Below are positions 8,103-15,868 of a stretch of DNA of 64,000 bases, one piece after another (position 1 is the first letter of the stretch; every line of letters begins with the position of its first letter). A program made the translations under genes and the position numbers. The stretch covers positions 1,054,001 through 1,118,000 of the forward strand of contig JADJOI010000003.1 in NCBI GenBank assembly GCA_016713875.1, read 5' to 3'. The notes below the pieces were generated by a model, which made no database searches, had not been told where the DNA came from, and saw nothing but the letters and a program-made list of their open reading frames with translations. This DNA comes from Flavobacteriales bacterium (GTDB taxonomy: Bacteria; Bacteroidota; Bacteroidia; Flavobacteriales_F; PHOS-HE28).

Positions 8103-10589
8103 TCACGCCTTCTCCAACCTCTCCGTCATCTTGCGGATCCGGTCCTCCAACTGCTCGCTGGTGAGCTTCTCTCGCAGCCGATCCACCAAAATGGGGAAGG
8201 CGAAGGGTGTGAAGCGGCCCGGGTCTTTCAGCACGATGCGTTGGCGACCGATGCGCTCCAGCGCTTCACGCATGCGCGGCAGTTCCATCTGCACATCGAA
8301 GGCCTCGTCGTAGGCCTGGCGCAGCAGCAGGTGCTCGGGCTCGTGCTCGCGGAACACATCGAAGAAGAGGCCGCTGTGGGCGCGCATGTGCCGCTCCTTC
8401 AGCTGGCGACCGGGCATGCCCTTGAACACCAGCCCGGCGATGCTGGCGATGTCGCGGAACTTGCGCTTGGCCATCTCGGTGGCGTTGAGGCTGCGCTGCA
8501 GGTCGCTCAGCAGGTCCTGCGGACTGAAGAGGTCGTTGTCCAGCGCCTCTTCGATGGGGATGGGCTGGTCGCTCAGCAGCTCGAAGCCGTAGTCGTTCAT
8601 GGCGATGCTGAAGGTGATCGGCCTCAGCAGGCTCATGCGGAAGGCGAGGAGCGAGCCCATGGCCTCGTGCACCAGCCGCCCTTCGAAGGGGTAGATCACC
8701 GCATGGTGCCCCTCGCGGCTCTCGAAGCGCTCGATGAGCAGCTCGTCCCCGGTAGGCACGATGCTCGTTTCGCGCTGGCGCGCCAAGATGGGCTGCACGG
8801 CGGCCATCTCCGCGTTCCCTTCCCCCGCGGTGAGCTGGGTGCGCAGCACCTTGGCCATGTAGCTGCTCAAGGGCATGCGTCCGCCCTGCCAGCTGGGGAT
8901 CTTGCCCTTCTTCTCGCGGCTCTTGCGCACCTGCGCCACCAGCCCGTGCACGCGCACGAACTCCAGGCTGCGCCCTGCGAACCAGAACACATCGCCCGGC
9001 TTCAGCTGGTTGATGAACCATTCCTCCACCGTGCCGATGCGCCCGCCGCCGATGAGCTTCACGGCATAGCTCTCGCTGCCCACGATGGTGCCGATGCTCA
9101 GCTTGTGCCGCAGCGCCACGCGCCGGTCGTGCACGCGGACCATGCCATCTTCATCCACCACGGCCTTGCGGAACTCATCGTAGGCCGTGAGGCTCTTGCC
9201 ACCCGTGGTGATGAACGTGAGCAGCCGGTCCCACTCCTCAAGCGCGATATCCTGGAAGCACCAGGTGGAGCGCACCTCCTCGTACAGCGCGGCGGGGGAG
9301 AAGCCGTCGCTCACGGCCAGCGTCACCAGGTATTGCGCCAGCACGTCGAAGCAGCGGAAGAGCGGCTGCCGGGCCTCGATGCTGCCCTCGTCGGCGGCCT
9401 GGCGCAGCGCTGCGGCCTCGACCAGTTCCAGCGTGTGGGTGGGGAGGAACCAGATGCGGCTCACGGCATCGGGGCGGTGACCGCTGCGACCGGCGCGTTG
9501 CACGAAGCGCGCTACGCCCTTCGGCCCGCCCACCTGCACCACGGTCTCCACCGGACGGAAATCCACGCCCAGGTCGAGGCTGCTGGTGCACACCACAGCC
9601 TTCAATCGGCCTTCGTCCAGCGCTTTTTCGACCCATTCGCGCACATCGCGGTCGAGGCTGCCGTGGTGCAGGGCGATGGTGCCCGCCAGCTCCGGTGCGA
9701 TGTCCAGCAGGTGGTGGTACCAGATCTCGCTTTGCGCGCGGGTGTTGGTGAAGATCAGTGTGCTGGTGCTCTGCTCAAGGATGGGCAGCAGCCGGTGCGC
9801 CAGCTTCAGGCCCAGATGCCCGGCCCAGGGGTACCGCTCCACCTCCTCGGGGATGATGCTGCGGACCTCGATGGGCTTCTTGATGGTCGATCGCACCAAT
9901 ACCGGCGTAGGTCGACCCGGCCCGCCTTCGCCACGGCTTCGGCGGGCGATGGGGTCGACACTACGGGTGCGATCCATGATGTCGGCGCCATGCAGGACCG
10001 TCATCGCCTCCTCGAGGTTCCCGATCGTCGCGCTGATGCCCCAGATGCCCAGCTGAGGGCGCAGGGCTTTCAATCTGCTCAGGGCCAGCTCCACTTGCAC
10101 GCCGCGCTTGCTGCCCAGCAGCTCATGCCACTCGTCGGCGATGAACCAATCGAGGTGCTTGAAGAGGTCCGCGTAGCCCTTGGTGGCCAGCAGCACGTGC
10201 AGGCTTTCGGGCGTGGTGACGAGCAGCTGGGGCAGGGCCTTCTTCTGCGCCGCGCGTTCCTTGGTACTGGTGTCTCCGGTGCGCGCGCCCACCTTCCAAT
10301 CCAGCTCCACACCATCGCACATCCGCTGGGCGCTCTCCGCGATCTCGCCGGCCAGGGCGCGCAGCGGGGTGATCCAAAGGGCGCGCAGGCCCCGGGCATT
10401 CGAACCGTTCAATAGCGCGTGGTTGGCCACACCACCCCACACGGCATAGGTCTTTCCGGTCCCGGTGGGCGCGTTCAGCAGGCCGCTGCGGCCCTCGGCC
10501 ATGTGCGCCCACACTGCGCGCTGGAAGTGCTGTGCGGTCCACCCTTGGGTGCTGAACCACTCGGTAAGCCGCGTTGAAGGCGTGCTCAT
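8103..10589 (-). CDS. ligase-associated DEXH-box DNA helicase (Lhr-type)
   Basis: This 828-residue superfamily 2 helicase has Walker A APTGTGKT (about 40-47), the DEWH box in IADEWHELLGSKRG, motif III ISATIG, a helicase C domain with VCTSSLDLGVD and QRAGRSGHR, and a long Lhr-type C-terminal region. Size and motifs match the LHR protein of the LHR-LIG-EXO-PE repair module. Its ATG overlaps the ligase stop by 4 nt, so it is the third gene of an EXO-LIG-LHR operon. Bacterial Lhr proteins are 3'-to-5' DNA translocases; the role here is inferred to be repair of oxidative or alkylation damage. Confidence 0.92.
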   Translation of the reverse strand: MSTPSTRLTEWFSTQGWTAQHFQRAVWAHMAEGRSGLLNAPTGTGKTYAVWGGVANHALLNGSNARGLRALWITPLRALAGEIAESAQRMCDGVELDWKVGARTGDTSTKERAAQKKALPQLLVTTPESLHVLLATKGYADLFKHLDWFIADEWHELLGSKRGVQVELALSRLKALRPQLGIWGISATIGNLEEAMTVLHGADIMDRTRSVDPIARRSRGEGGPGRPTPVLVRSTIKKPIEVRSIIPEEVERYPWAGHLGLKLAHRLLPILEQSTSTLIFTNTRAQSEIWYHHLLDIAPELAGTIALHHGSLDRDVREWVEKALDEGRLKAVVCTSSLDLGVDFRPVETVVQVGGPKGVARFVQRAGRSGHRPDAVSRIWFLPTHTLELVEAAALRQAADEGSIEARQPLFRCFDVLAQYLVTLAVSDGFSPAALYEEVRSTWCFQDIALEEWDRLLTFITTGGKSLTAYDEFRKAVVDEDGMVRVHDRRVALRHKLSIGTIVGSESYAVKLIGGGRIGTVEEWFINQLKPGDVFWFAGRSLEFVRVHGLVAQVRKSREKKGKIPSWQGGRMPLSSYMAKVLRTQLTAGEGNAEMAAVQPILARQRETSIVPTGDELLIERFESREGHHAVIYPFEGRLVHEAMGSLLAFRMSLLRPITFSIAMNDYGFELLSDQPIPIEEALDNDLFSPQDLLSDLQRSLNATEMAKRKFRDIASIAGLVFKGMPGRQLKERHMRAHSGLFFDVFREHEPEHLLLRQAYDEAFDVQMELPRMREALERIGRQRIVLKDPGRFTPFAFPILVDRLREKLTSEQLEDRIRKMTERLEKA

Positions 10590-12196
10590 CGGATCATGCC
10601 CTTCAGATCTTCCAGGGTGTTCGCGTCCTGCGGCTTCTTGTCCTTCCGCCAGCGTGCGATGCGCGGGAACCTTACGGCCACGCCGCTCTTGTGGCGCGTA
10701 CTAGGGCTGATGCCCTCGAAGGCGATCTCGAACACCAGTTCGGCCTTCACCTGCCGCACGGGACCGAAGCGCTCCAGCGTGTTCTTCTTCACGAAGGCGT
10801 CCACCTCCAGCATCTCGGCGTCGGTGAGGCCGCTGTACGCCTTGGCGAAGGTGACGAGTTGCCCACTGTGCCAAAGGCCGAAGGTGTGGTCGGTGTACAG
10901 GTCGGCACGGCGGCCGTGGCCCTGCATACTGAAGGTGAGCACGGCATCGATGCTCAGCGGGTCGACCTTCCACTTCCACCAGTCGCCACGACGACGGCCC
11001 ACCTCGTAGCTGCTGCTGAGCCGCTTCAGCATCAATCCCTCGATGCTGGTCGCGCGGGCATGCTCGCGGTGCGCGACGATGTCCTCCCAGGAGGTGAAGG
11101 GGAGGGTGGGCGAGAGCGTGAGCATCGGGTGCTGTGCGGCGGCCACGATGCCGTCAAGCAGTTGGCGCCGTTCGCTCAAGGGCCGCTGACGGATATCGGC
11201 GCCGGCATGCTCCATCAGGTCGTAGGCCATGAAGATCACCGGTATATCGGCCAGCAGCTTCTTGCCCACGCTCTTCCGTCCGATGCGCTTCTGCAGCTCG
11301 GCGAAGGGCAGCGCCGTGCCATCCTTCCAGGCCAGCAGTTCGCCATCGAGCACGGTGCCATCGGGCAAGGCCTTCCGCAAGGCTTCCAGTTCCGGGTACT
11401 TGTCGGTAACGAGCTCCTCGCCCCGGCTCCACACGTAAAGCTGGCCGCCGCGCACGATCAGCTGCCCACGGATGCCGTCCCACTTGTGCTCGGCCTGCCA
11501 ATTGCGCGGATCACCCAGCGGCAGCAGGTCCTGCAGCCCGGCACCGGCGGCCGTGCCTTCGGGTCCATCGATGCCGTAGGCGAGGTAGAAGGGGTAGGGG
11601 CGGCTGTGGTCGTCGCCATCGTTGGCCCCATGCACCAAGCCGTGGAAGGTGATGTGGTGCGGGCTCCAGTCGCCCATGAGCCGGTGCGCCAGGGTGTCCT
11701 CGTTCACGCCGGTGGCCTTGCTCAAGCCCTTCACCATCACCTTCTGGCTCACCCCGATCCGGAACCCGCCGGTGATGATCTTGTTGAACACGAAGAGCTC
11801 CATGCCTTCCAGTCCTGCCCATGCGGCCTTCACCCGCGCGGCCTTCTCCGCTTCCGGCAGGTCCTTCAGCTCTTCGACATAGCGTACCCAATCCGCCAGC
11901 GAACGCTCCACCCGTTGCTCCAGCTTCGCGATGTGCGTCACGGTCTCGGCGAAGTCGCCCACCACGTGGTAACTGGCCTCGAACAGCCAGTCGGGGATGC
12001 CGCTCACCTCCGCGGCCCACTGGCGCAGTTGCGTGCTCGTCACCGGCCGCTTGGGCCGCCGCCCGCTGAGCAGCGCGATCACCCACAGCTTGTCCACGTC
12101 CTCCGCCGCACGGAAATATGCGGCCAGCGCCTCCACCTTGGAGGTGGTGGACGTGGTCGCGTCCAACGCATCGAACAGCGCTGCCTCCCGGTTCAT
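10586..12196 (-). CDS. ATP-dependent DNA ligase (ligase-associated module)
   Basis: The 536-residue protein has an N-terminal DNA-binding domain (about 1-200), an adenylyltransferase domain with the AMP-accepting lysine K238 in EHKWDGIRGQ, downstream motifs FMAYDLMEH and EGLMLKR, motif V WWKWKVDP and a C-terminal OB-fold. It seals nicks with ATP, separately from the NAD-dependent replicative LigA. It sits between the exonuclease and the helicase with 4-nt overlaps on both sides, which implies translational coupling and joint action on DNA ends. Confidence 0.93.
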   Translation of the reverse strand: MNREAALFDALDATTSTTSKVEALAAYFRAAEDVDKLWVIALLSGRRPKRPVTSTQLRQWAAEVSGIPDWLFEASYHVVGDFAETVTHIAKLEQRVERSLADWVRYVEELKDLPEAEKAARVKAAWAGLEGMELFVFNKIITGGFRIGVSQKVMVKGLSKATGVNEDTLAHRLMGDWSPHHITFHGLVHGANDGDDHSRPYPFYLAYGIDGPEGTAAGAGLQDLLPLGDPRNWQAEHKWDGIRGQLIVRGGQLYVWSRGEELVTDKYPELEALRKALPDGTVLDGELLAWKDGTALPFAELQKRIGRKSVGKKLLADIPVIFMAYDLMEHAGADIRQRPLSERRQLLDGIVAAAQHPMLTLSPTLPFTSWEDIVAHREHARATSIEGLMLKRLSSSYEVGRRRGDWWKWKVDPLSIDAVLTFSMQGHGRRADLYTDHTFGLWHSGQLVTFAKAYSGLTDAEMLEVDAFVKKNTLERFGPVRQVKAELVFEIAFEGISPSTRHKSGVAVRFPRIARWRKDKKPQDANTLEDLKGMIR

Positions 12197-13266
12197 GGTG
12201 TGGTTGTTCCGGGTCGACCCGGCGGGTCGACGCTACGCGCGCCATCTGGGAGATCAGCACCCTGTTCTGAGCCGGCCTCACCTGCGAACTCCGTGGATTC
12301 TGCGGTCGCGTCCATTCCCACGCTGCAGAGGTATTGGCTGAACAGCTCCGTGTATCCGTGGGTCGCGATCACACGCTCGGCACCGCTCTCCTTCACCGCC
12401 AGCAGCAGCGCATCCCAGTCGGCGTGGTCGCTGAGCACGAAGCCCCGGTCGATGTTGCTGCGGCGCCGCCAGCCGCGCAACTGCATCCATCCACTGGCCA
12501 TGGCGGTGCTGTAGGGCTTCATCCGGTTCGTCCAGGGCGTGTCGAGGGCTGAACCGGGCGTGATGACCAGTGCGTTGCGGAAGCGCTCCTTCGGCGTGTC
12601 CTTGGTGATGTGCTCCCAGGCGGGCAGCTCTAAGCCGCATTGCTGCAAGACGATGTTCATGTTGGCCACCGCGCCATGCACCAGGATGGGACCGATGCTC
12701 CGGTCCACGCTCGTCATCACGCGCTGGGCCTTGCCCAGGCTGTAGGCGCTGATCACGGAGCACACGCCGTTGGCCGCATTGACACGCCACCAGGCGTTGA
12801 TCTCGGCGAACACGTCCACCGGCTCCTTCCATCGATAGATCGGCAGTCCGAAGGTGCATTCTGTGATGAAGGTGTGGCAGCGCACGGGGTCGAAGGCATC
12901 GCTGATGCCGTCCGGATGGCGCTTGTGGTCGCCAGTGGTCACCCACACCTCGCCCTTATACTCCACCCGCACCTGCATGCTGCCGGGGATGTGGCCGGCC
13001 GGGTGCAGGGAGAACTTCACTCCATTGATGGTACCCGTCTGGCCGGGTCGCAGCGTGTCGATGCGCAGGTCATCGCCAAGGCGGGCGTGCATCAGGGCCT
13101 TGGTGATGGGAGAGGCGAGGTAGTGCCGGCTGCCCCGCCGGGCATGGTCGCTGTGGGCGTGGGTGATGATGGCCCGGTCCACCGGCCGCCACGGGTCGAT
13201 GAACACATCGGCCTGCTCACACCGGATCCCGGAAGGTGAGAAGGACAACAACGGCGTCGAAGCCAT
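12193..13266 (-). CDS. ligase-associated DNA exonuclease, metallo-beta-lactamase/beta-CASP fold
   Basis: This 357-residue protein carries the zinc motif THAHSDH (H36, H38, D40, H41), a further His in HPAGHIPGS, the acidic residue in TGDHKR and the beta-CASP signature TFGLPIYRW. It is the EXO member of the LHR-LIG-EXO-PE set, thought to trim DNA ends for the adjacent ligase. ATG 13266 is preferred because a TACCTTGT promoter box ends 4 nt upstream; a GTG at 13272 would lie inside that box. The last 25 or so residues are low complexity and overlap the ligase start. It is the first gene of the operon. Confidence 0.9.
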   Translation of the reverse strand: MASTPLLSFSPSGIRCEQADVFIDPWRPVDRAIITHAHSDHARRGSRHYLASPITKALMHARLGDDLRIDTLRPGQTGTINGVKFSLHPAGHIPGSMQVRVEYKGEVWVTTGDHKRHPDGISDAFDPVRCHTFITECTFGLPIYRWKEPVDVFAEINAWWRVNAANGVCSVISAYSLGKAQRVMTSVDRSIGPILVHGAVANMNIVLQQCGLELPAWEHITKDTPKERFRNALVITPGSALDTPWTNRMKPYSTAMASGWMQLRGWRRRSNIDRGFVLSDHADWDALLLAVKESGAERVIATHGYTELFSQYLCSVGMDATAESTEFAGEAGSEQGADLPDGARSVDPPGRPGTTTP

Positions 13267-13270
13267 GGTC

Positions 13271-13278
13271 ACAAGGTA
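13271..13278 (-). promoter_or_regulatory. -7 promoter box of the EXO-LIG-LHR operon
   Basis: TACCTTGT on the minus strand ends 4 nt from the exonuclease ATG. It is the only promoter-like site I see for the three overlapping genes. Confidence 0.55.
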
Positions 13279-13336
13279 TCGGGCTGAACTGCGGGTTCAG
13301 CGACCTGAACGCCGACGATCACGTACTTTTCGGATC

Positions 13337-13735
13337 ATGCCCGCCGCGAACGAACGTGTTTGCTTGGAATGTGGGGAGCGCATCGTTGGGCGCTTGGACA
13401 AGCGCTTTTGCTCTGATGCCTGCCGGAATCAGTATCACTACCAAGCCAACAACGCCCCCATCAATTATGTGCGCAACGTGGTGAATGCCTTGAAGCGGAA
13501 CAGGAGGGTATTGAGCGAACTGAACACGGGACCCGAAGGAAAGACGCGCGTTCACCGCGACAAGCTCATCGAGCGCGGCTTCAACTTCATGTACCACACC
13601 AACGTGCATCGCACGAAGGCAGGCAACACCTACGTGTTCTGCTTCGAGCAGGGCTACCTCGACCTTGGGGAGAACTGGTTCATGCTCGTCCGTCGGGACG
13701 AGTACCTGGCGCGCTCGGGCGATCTGGGCTCCTAG
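13337..13735 (+). CDS. small zinc-ribbon protein conserved in Bacteroidota, function unknown
   Basis: The 132-residue protein begins with a treble-clef or zinc-ribbon-like module, CLECGE (about 9-14) and FCSDACRNQYHYQ, giving four cysteines spaced CxxC...CxxxC. A basic, mostly alpha/beta C-terminal half follows. Short proteins with this 'FCsdaCRNxY' signature are widespread in Bacteroidota and sometimes predicted to bind nucleic acid; no function is established to my knowledge. The ATG at 13337 follows TACTTTTC at 13324-13331 by 5 nt, and upstream in-frame codons overlap the divergent exonuclease gene. It is divergent from the repair operon and convergent with a 41-residue membrane protein whose stop codon it overlaps. 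Confidence 0.8.
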   Translation: MPAANERVCLECGERIVGRLDKRFCSDACRNQYHYQANNAPINYVRNVVNALKRNRRVLSELNTGPEGKTRVHRDKLIERGFNFMYHTNVHRTKAGNTYVFCFEQGYLDLGENWFMLVRRDEYLARSGDLGS

Positions 13736-13857
13736 CTCGCCGCCCAGATCATCAGCACGATGCTGACCAGGATCATCAAGGCCAGTACGACAGGCCCGCC
13801 GATCTCGTTCTGCTCCGCCTCTTCAGGGAAATGCCCTTCGTGATGATGGTCGCTCAT
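13732..13857 (-). CDS. 41-residue single-span membrane protein
   Basis: A very short frame starting MSDHHHEGHFPEEAEQNEIG continues into one strongly hydrophobic helix (GGPVVLALMILVSIVLMIW) and ends AAS. A clear TATATTTG -7 box lies 16 nt upstream. The His/Glu-rich N-terminus would face one side of the membrane and might bind a metal. Its stop codon overlaps that of the convergent zinc-ribbon gene by 4 nt, as for real convergent neighbours elsewhere in the window. I know no family name; promoter, composition and fit between neighbours support a real gene. Confidence 0.65.
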   Translation of the reverse strand: MSDHHHEGHFPEEAEQNEIGGPVVLALMILVSIVLMIWAAS

Positions 13858-13873
13858 GGTGTGGCTGATGCGG

Positions 13874-13881
13874 CAAATATA
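13874..13881 (-). promoter_or_regulatory. -7 promoter box of the 41-residue membrane protein
   Basis: TATATTTG on the minus strand is a perfect match to TAnnTTTG, 16 nt before the ATG at 13857. Confidence 0.6.
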
Positions 13882-14146
13882 GGATCGGCTGGATGTCGTG
13901 CGATGATACCAGGTGCGCGGACCGATCCCGCATCGACCGGGCACTCTGCTGACCACCCCGATATGCGCGGTCAGCGTTCTGCGGTTCCTCGACCGGGTGG
14001 GTCGACCAACCAGCACACACGGTCAAGGGCAGAGCACAATACCTCGAACGCACGGCACCGTGCAACGGTCATGTCCGGGACATGCTACAACGAACGCCCG
14101 GCTACGCCGCACCTACGGCCACTCGCAGCGCCCTAGGCCCTTGACC
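13882..14146. other. intergenic stretch without a convincing gene
   Basis: Open frames here are short, overlap one another and show no recognisable protein features. I see no tRNA, repeat or terminator with a T-run. Composition stays GC-rich. Confidence 0.4.
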
Positions 14147-14338
14147 TCAGTTGAGGCTGAACGTAGGCTGGCGCAGGACCATCCGGGCGATGACGGCGCT
14201 TTCGTTGCGGCGCATGCGGGAGACCAACGCCAGGACCTGTTCATCCAGCTCACGGTCGGTGAGCTTGGTGAGGTCCTTATAGACCGGCAGGCTGCTGCGG
14301 CTCTTGAGGATCAACGCTATTTTGTAAGCGCGCGACAT
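14147..14338 (-). CDS. small hypothetical protein (63 residues)
   Basis: This minus-strand frame starts at ATG 14338 with a purine-rich AGAGGA about 4 nt upstream. The product is basic and helical (KIALILKSRSSLPVYKDLTK then LDEQVLALVSRMRRNESAV) with no membrane segment or known domain. Amphipathic helices and a balanced composition make it more gene-like than surrounding frames, but no promoter box is evident. It could be a small regulatory protein or a chance frame. Confidence 0.4.
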   Translation of the reverse strand: MSRAYKIALILKSRSSLPVYKDLTKLTDRELDEQVLALVSRMRRNESAVIARMVLRQPTFSLN

Positions 14339-14694
14339 GGTTCCTCTCGCTAGACGCAGGCCTGGTCACAAGGGATGCCTCTCGGAAGCCGGAAAATCGC
14401 GTTGTTCGACGAACGGTGGCGGACACCCAGCCACCGGCACGGTTAGAACCCGCTGCGCGCGAGGAGGTTGTCCGTGTAGTGGAGCTGGCATGGAAGCCCC
14501 GGCCACCGCCCGACCTCGTCCGTATGGGGTCCGCTTTCCACCACCCGGACCGCTCAGGAACGATCGACACCGGCTGGGGTCGATCACCCGTTCCGGGCGG
14601 GCCAGGAGAACAGCAAGCCTGCGCTCGATACCGCTTCGCGAGGTCAGCCCCCCAGCCGGACCTGGTCCTGCGTAGTGTGGCGCGGCCGGGAACG
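14339..14694. other. intergenic stretch without a convincing gene
   Basis: About 355 nt lie between the small gene and the tRNA-Pro terminator. Several overlapping frames on both strands are Arg/Pro-rich and look like by-products of GC content. No RNA gene or repeat was recognised. Confidence 0.4.
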
Positions 14695-14724
14695 AAAAAG
14701 CCCCGGTGACTTCGTCACCAGGGC
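14695..14724 (-). terminator. rho-independent terminator of tRNA-Pro
   Basis: On the minus strand AGCCCTGGTGAC-GAA-GTCACCGGGGCT forms a long hairpin followed by five T residues, starting just after the tRNA 3' end. Confidence 0.85.
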
Positions 14725-14730
14725 TTGGTC

Positions 14731-14808
14731 TGGTCGGGGTGAGTGGATTCGAACCACCGGCCTCTACGTCCCGAACGTAGCGCTCTAACCGGGCTGAGCT
14801 ACACCCCG
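14731..14808 (-). tRNA. tRNA-Pro(CGG)
   Basis: A complete cloverleaf is visible: acceptor CGGGGTG/CACCCCG, D-arm GCTC...GAGC, anticodon stem CTACG/CGTAG around loop TTCGGGA giving anticodon CGG (proline), and T-arm with TTCGAAT. The 3' CCA is encoded in the DNA (14731-14733 on the minus strand). A strong terminator follows, so it is probably a single-tRNA transcript. Confidence 0.95.
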
Positions 14809-14869
14809 TAGCTCCATGTTCCGGGAGGGGTCCCGGTCGATGAGGGCGGCAAATATAGGTGGTGGCCGA

Positions 14870-15556
14870 TCAGGCGTCGAACTTGTATCCGATGCCTTTG
14901 ATCGTGCGGATGCGATCCTCGCCGATCTTCTCACGCAGCTTGCGGATGTGCACATCGATCGTGCGGTCCCCGACGAACAGCTCCGTACCCCAGATGTGCG
15001 CGTAGATCTCCTCCCGCTTGAACACCTTGCCGGGCTTGCTCATCAGCAGCACCAGCAGCTCGAACTCCTTCTTGGGCAGCTGCAGCTCTTCGGAGCCTTT
15101 GAACACGAGCACCTTTTCCAGATCGACCCGGATGCCGTTGGCTTCGAGCATCTGCCCCTCGTTGCGGTCGCCCGGGCTGCGCTTCAGCAGCGCCTTCACC
15201 TTGCTGACGAACACCTTCGGTCGCACCGGCTTGGTGATGTAGTCGTCCGCCCCGGCCTCGAACCCTGCGATCTGGCTGTAGTCCTCGCCGCGGGCGGTGA
15301 GGAACGTGATCAGCGCGTGCTTCATGTCCGGCATCTGGCGCAATTGATTGCACACCTCGACGCCGTCCATACCGGGCATCATGATGTCCAGCACCACCAG
15401 GTCCGGCCGCTCGGCCTTGGCGATCCGCAGCGCGTCCTTGCCGTTCTGAGCGGTGGCCACCCGATAGCCTTCGCGTTCCAGATTGTACCGGAGCAGCTCC
15501 AGGATGTCCGGTTCATCGTCCACCAGTAGCACCTTGGGTGCAAGGGTTCCCGCCAT
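14870..15556 (-). CDS. OmpR/PhoB-family response regulator
   Basis: The 228-residue protein has a receiver domain (about 8-122) with the acidic pocket VDDEPD, phosphoacceptor D57 in VVLDIMMPGMDG, switch Thr in FLTARGED and Lys in DDYITKPVRP. A winged-helix DNA-binding domain follows (about 135-228), ending RTIDVHIRKLREKIG...TIKGIGYKF. It is most like PhoB-type regulators of Bacteroidota. No histidine kinase gene is adjacent: tRNA genes flank it on both sides. ATG 15556 fits the family N-terminus; a TTG at 15577 would add seven residues. Confidence 0.92.
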   Translation of the reverse strand: MAGTLAPKVLLVDDEPDILELLRYNLEREGYRVATAQNGKDALRIAKAERPDLVVLDIMMPGMDGVEVCNQLRQMPDMKHALITFLTARGEDYSQIAGFEAGADDYITKPVRPKVFVSKVKALLKRSPGDRNEGQMLEANGIRVDLEKVLVFKGSEELQLPKKEFELLVLLMSKPGKVFKREEIYAHIWGTELFVGDRTIDVHIRKLREKIGEDRIRTIKGIGYKFDA

Positions 15557-15672
15557 GTTCACGTTCGTCGGCTGCAAAGCAAGGAGGGCTATAGGGGTGT
15601 GACGTTAAGGGCCTGTCAAAATTAGGTTAAGGTCCACCAGACGGCAGGAGGTCACCATGGACATGGTCGATC

Positions 15673-15680
15673 TATCTTCG
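15673..15680 (+). promoter_or_regulatory. candidate promoter box for tRNA-Gly
   Basis: TATCTTCG about 45 nt upstream of the mature tRNA-Gly 5' end resembles the local -7 boxes and is the best promoter candidate for it. Confidence 0.4.
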
Positions 15681-15723
15681 CCGCCCAAGCGCGTTGCCGT
15701 CGGCAGGAGCGCATGGCAAGAGC

Positions 15724-15796
15724 GCGGGAGTAGCTCAGTTGGTAGAGCATCAGCTTCCCAAGCTGAGGGTCGCGGGTTCGAATCCCGTTTCCCGCT
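15724..15796 (+). tRNA. tRNA-Gly(CCC)
   Basis: Acceptor GCGGGAG/TTCCCGC, D-arm AGCTCAGTTGGTAGAGC, anticodon stem CAGC/GCTG around loop TTCCCAA (anticodon CCC) and T-arm GCGGGTTCGAATCCCGT form a full cloverleaf. Unlike the nearby tRNA-Pro, no CCA is encoded after the discriminator T. Confidence 0.95.
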
Positions 15797-15804
15797 CGAG
15801 AAGA

Positions 15805-15829
15805 GGTCCGGCCCAGCGCCGGACCTTTT
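15805..15829 (+). terminator. rho-independent terminator of tRNA-Gly
   Basis: GGTCCGGC/GCCGGACC form an 8-bp stem with a short loop, followed by TTTT. Confidence 0.8.
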
Positions 15830-15868
15830 CGTTGCGGCCAACGCGCCGCGGCCGATATTTGGCGCCCC

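Noticed and set aside
8241..10415. Long plus-strand open frame opposite the Lhr helicase
   Set aside because: The helicase on the minus strand has all expected motifs; the opposite frame is a His/Ala/Leu-rich shadow produced by high GC at third codon positions. The same holds for long frames opposite the thiolase, ligase, GT2 and FlaA1-like genes.
13858..14146. Reading frames upstream of the 41-residue protein joined to it as a 94-residue protein
   Set aside because: The TATATTTG promoter box lies inside that extension and the N-terminal part is Arg-rich filler without features.
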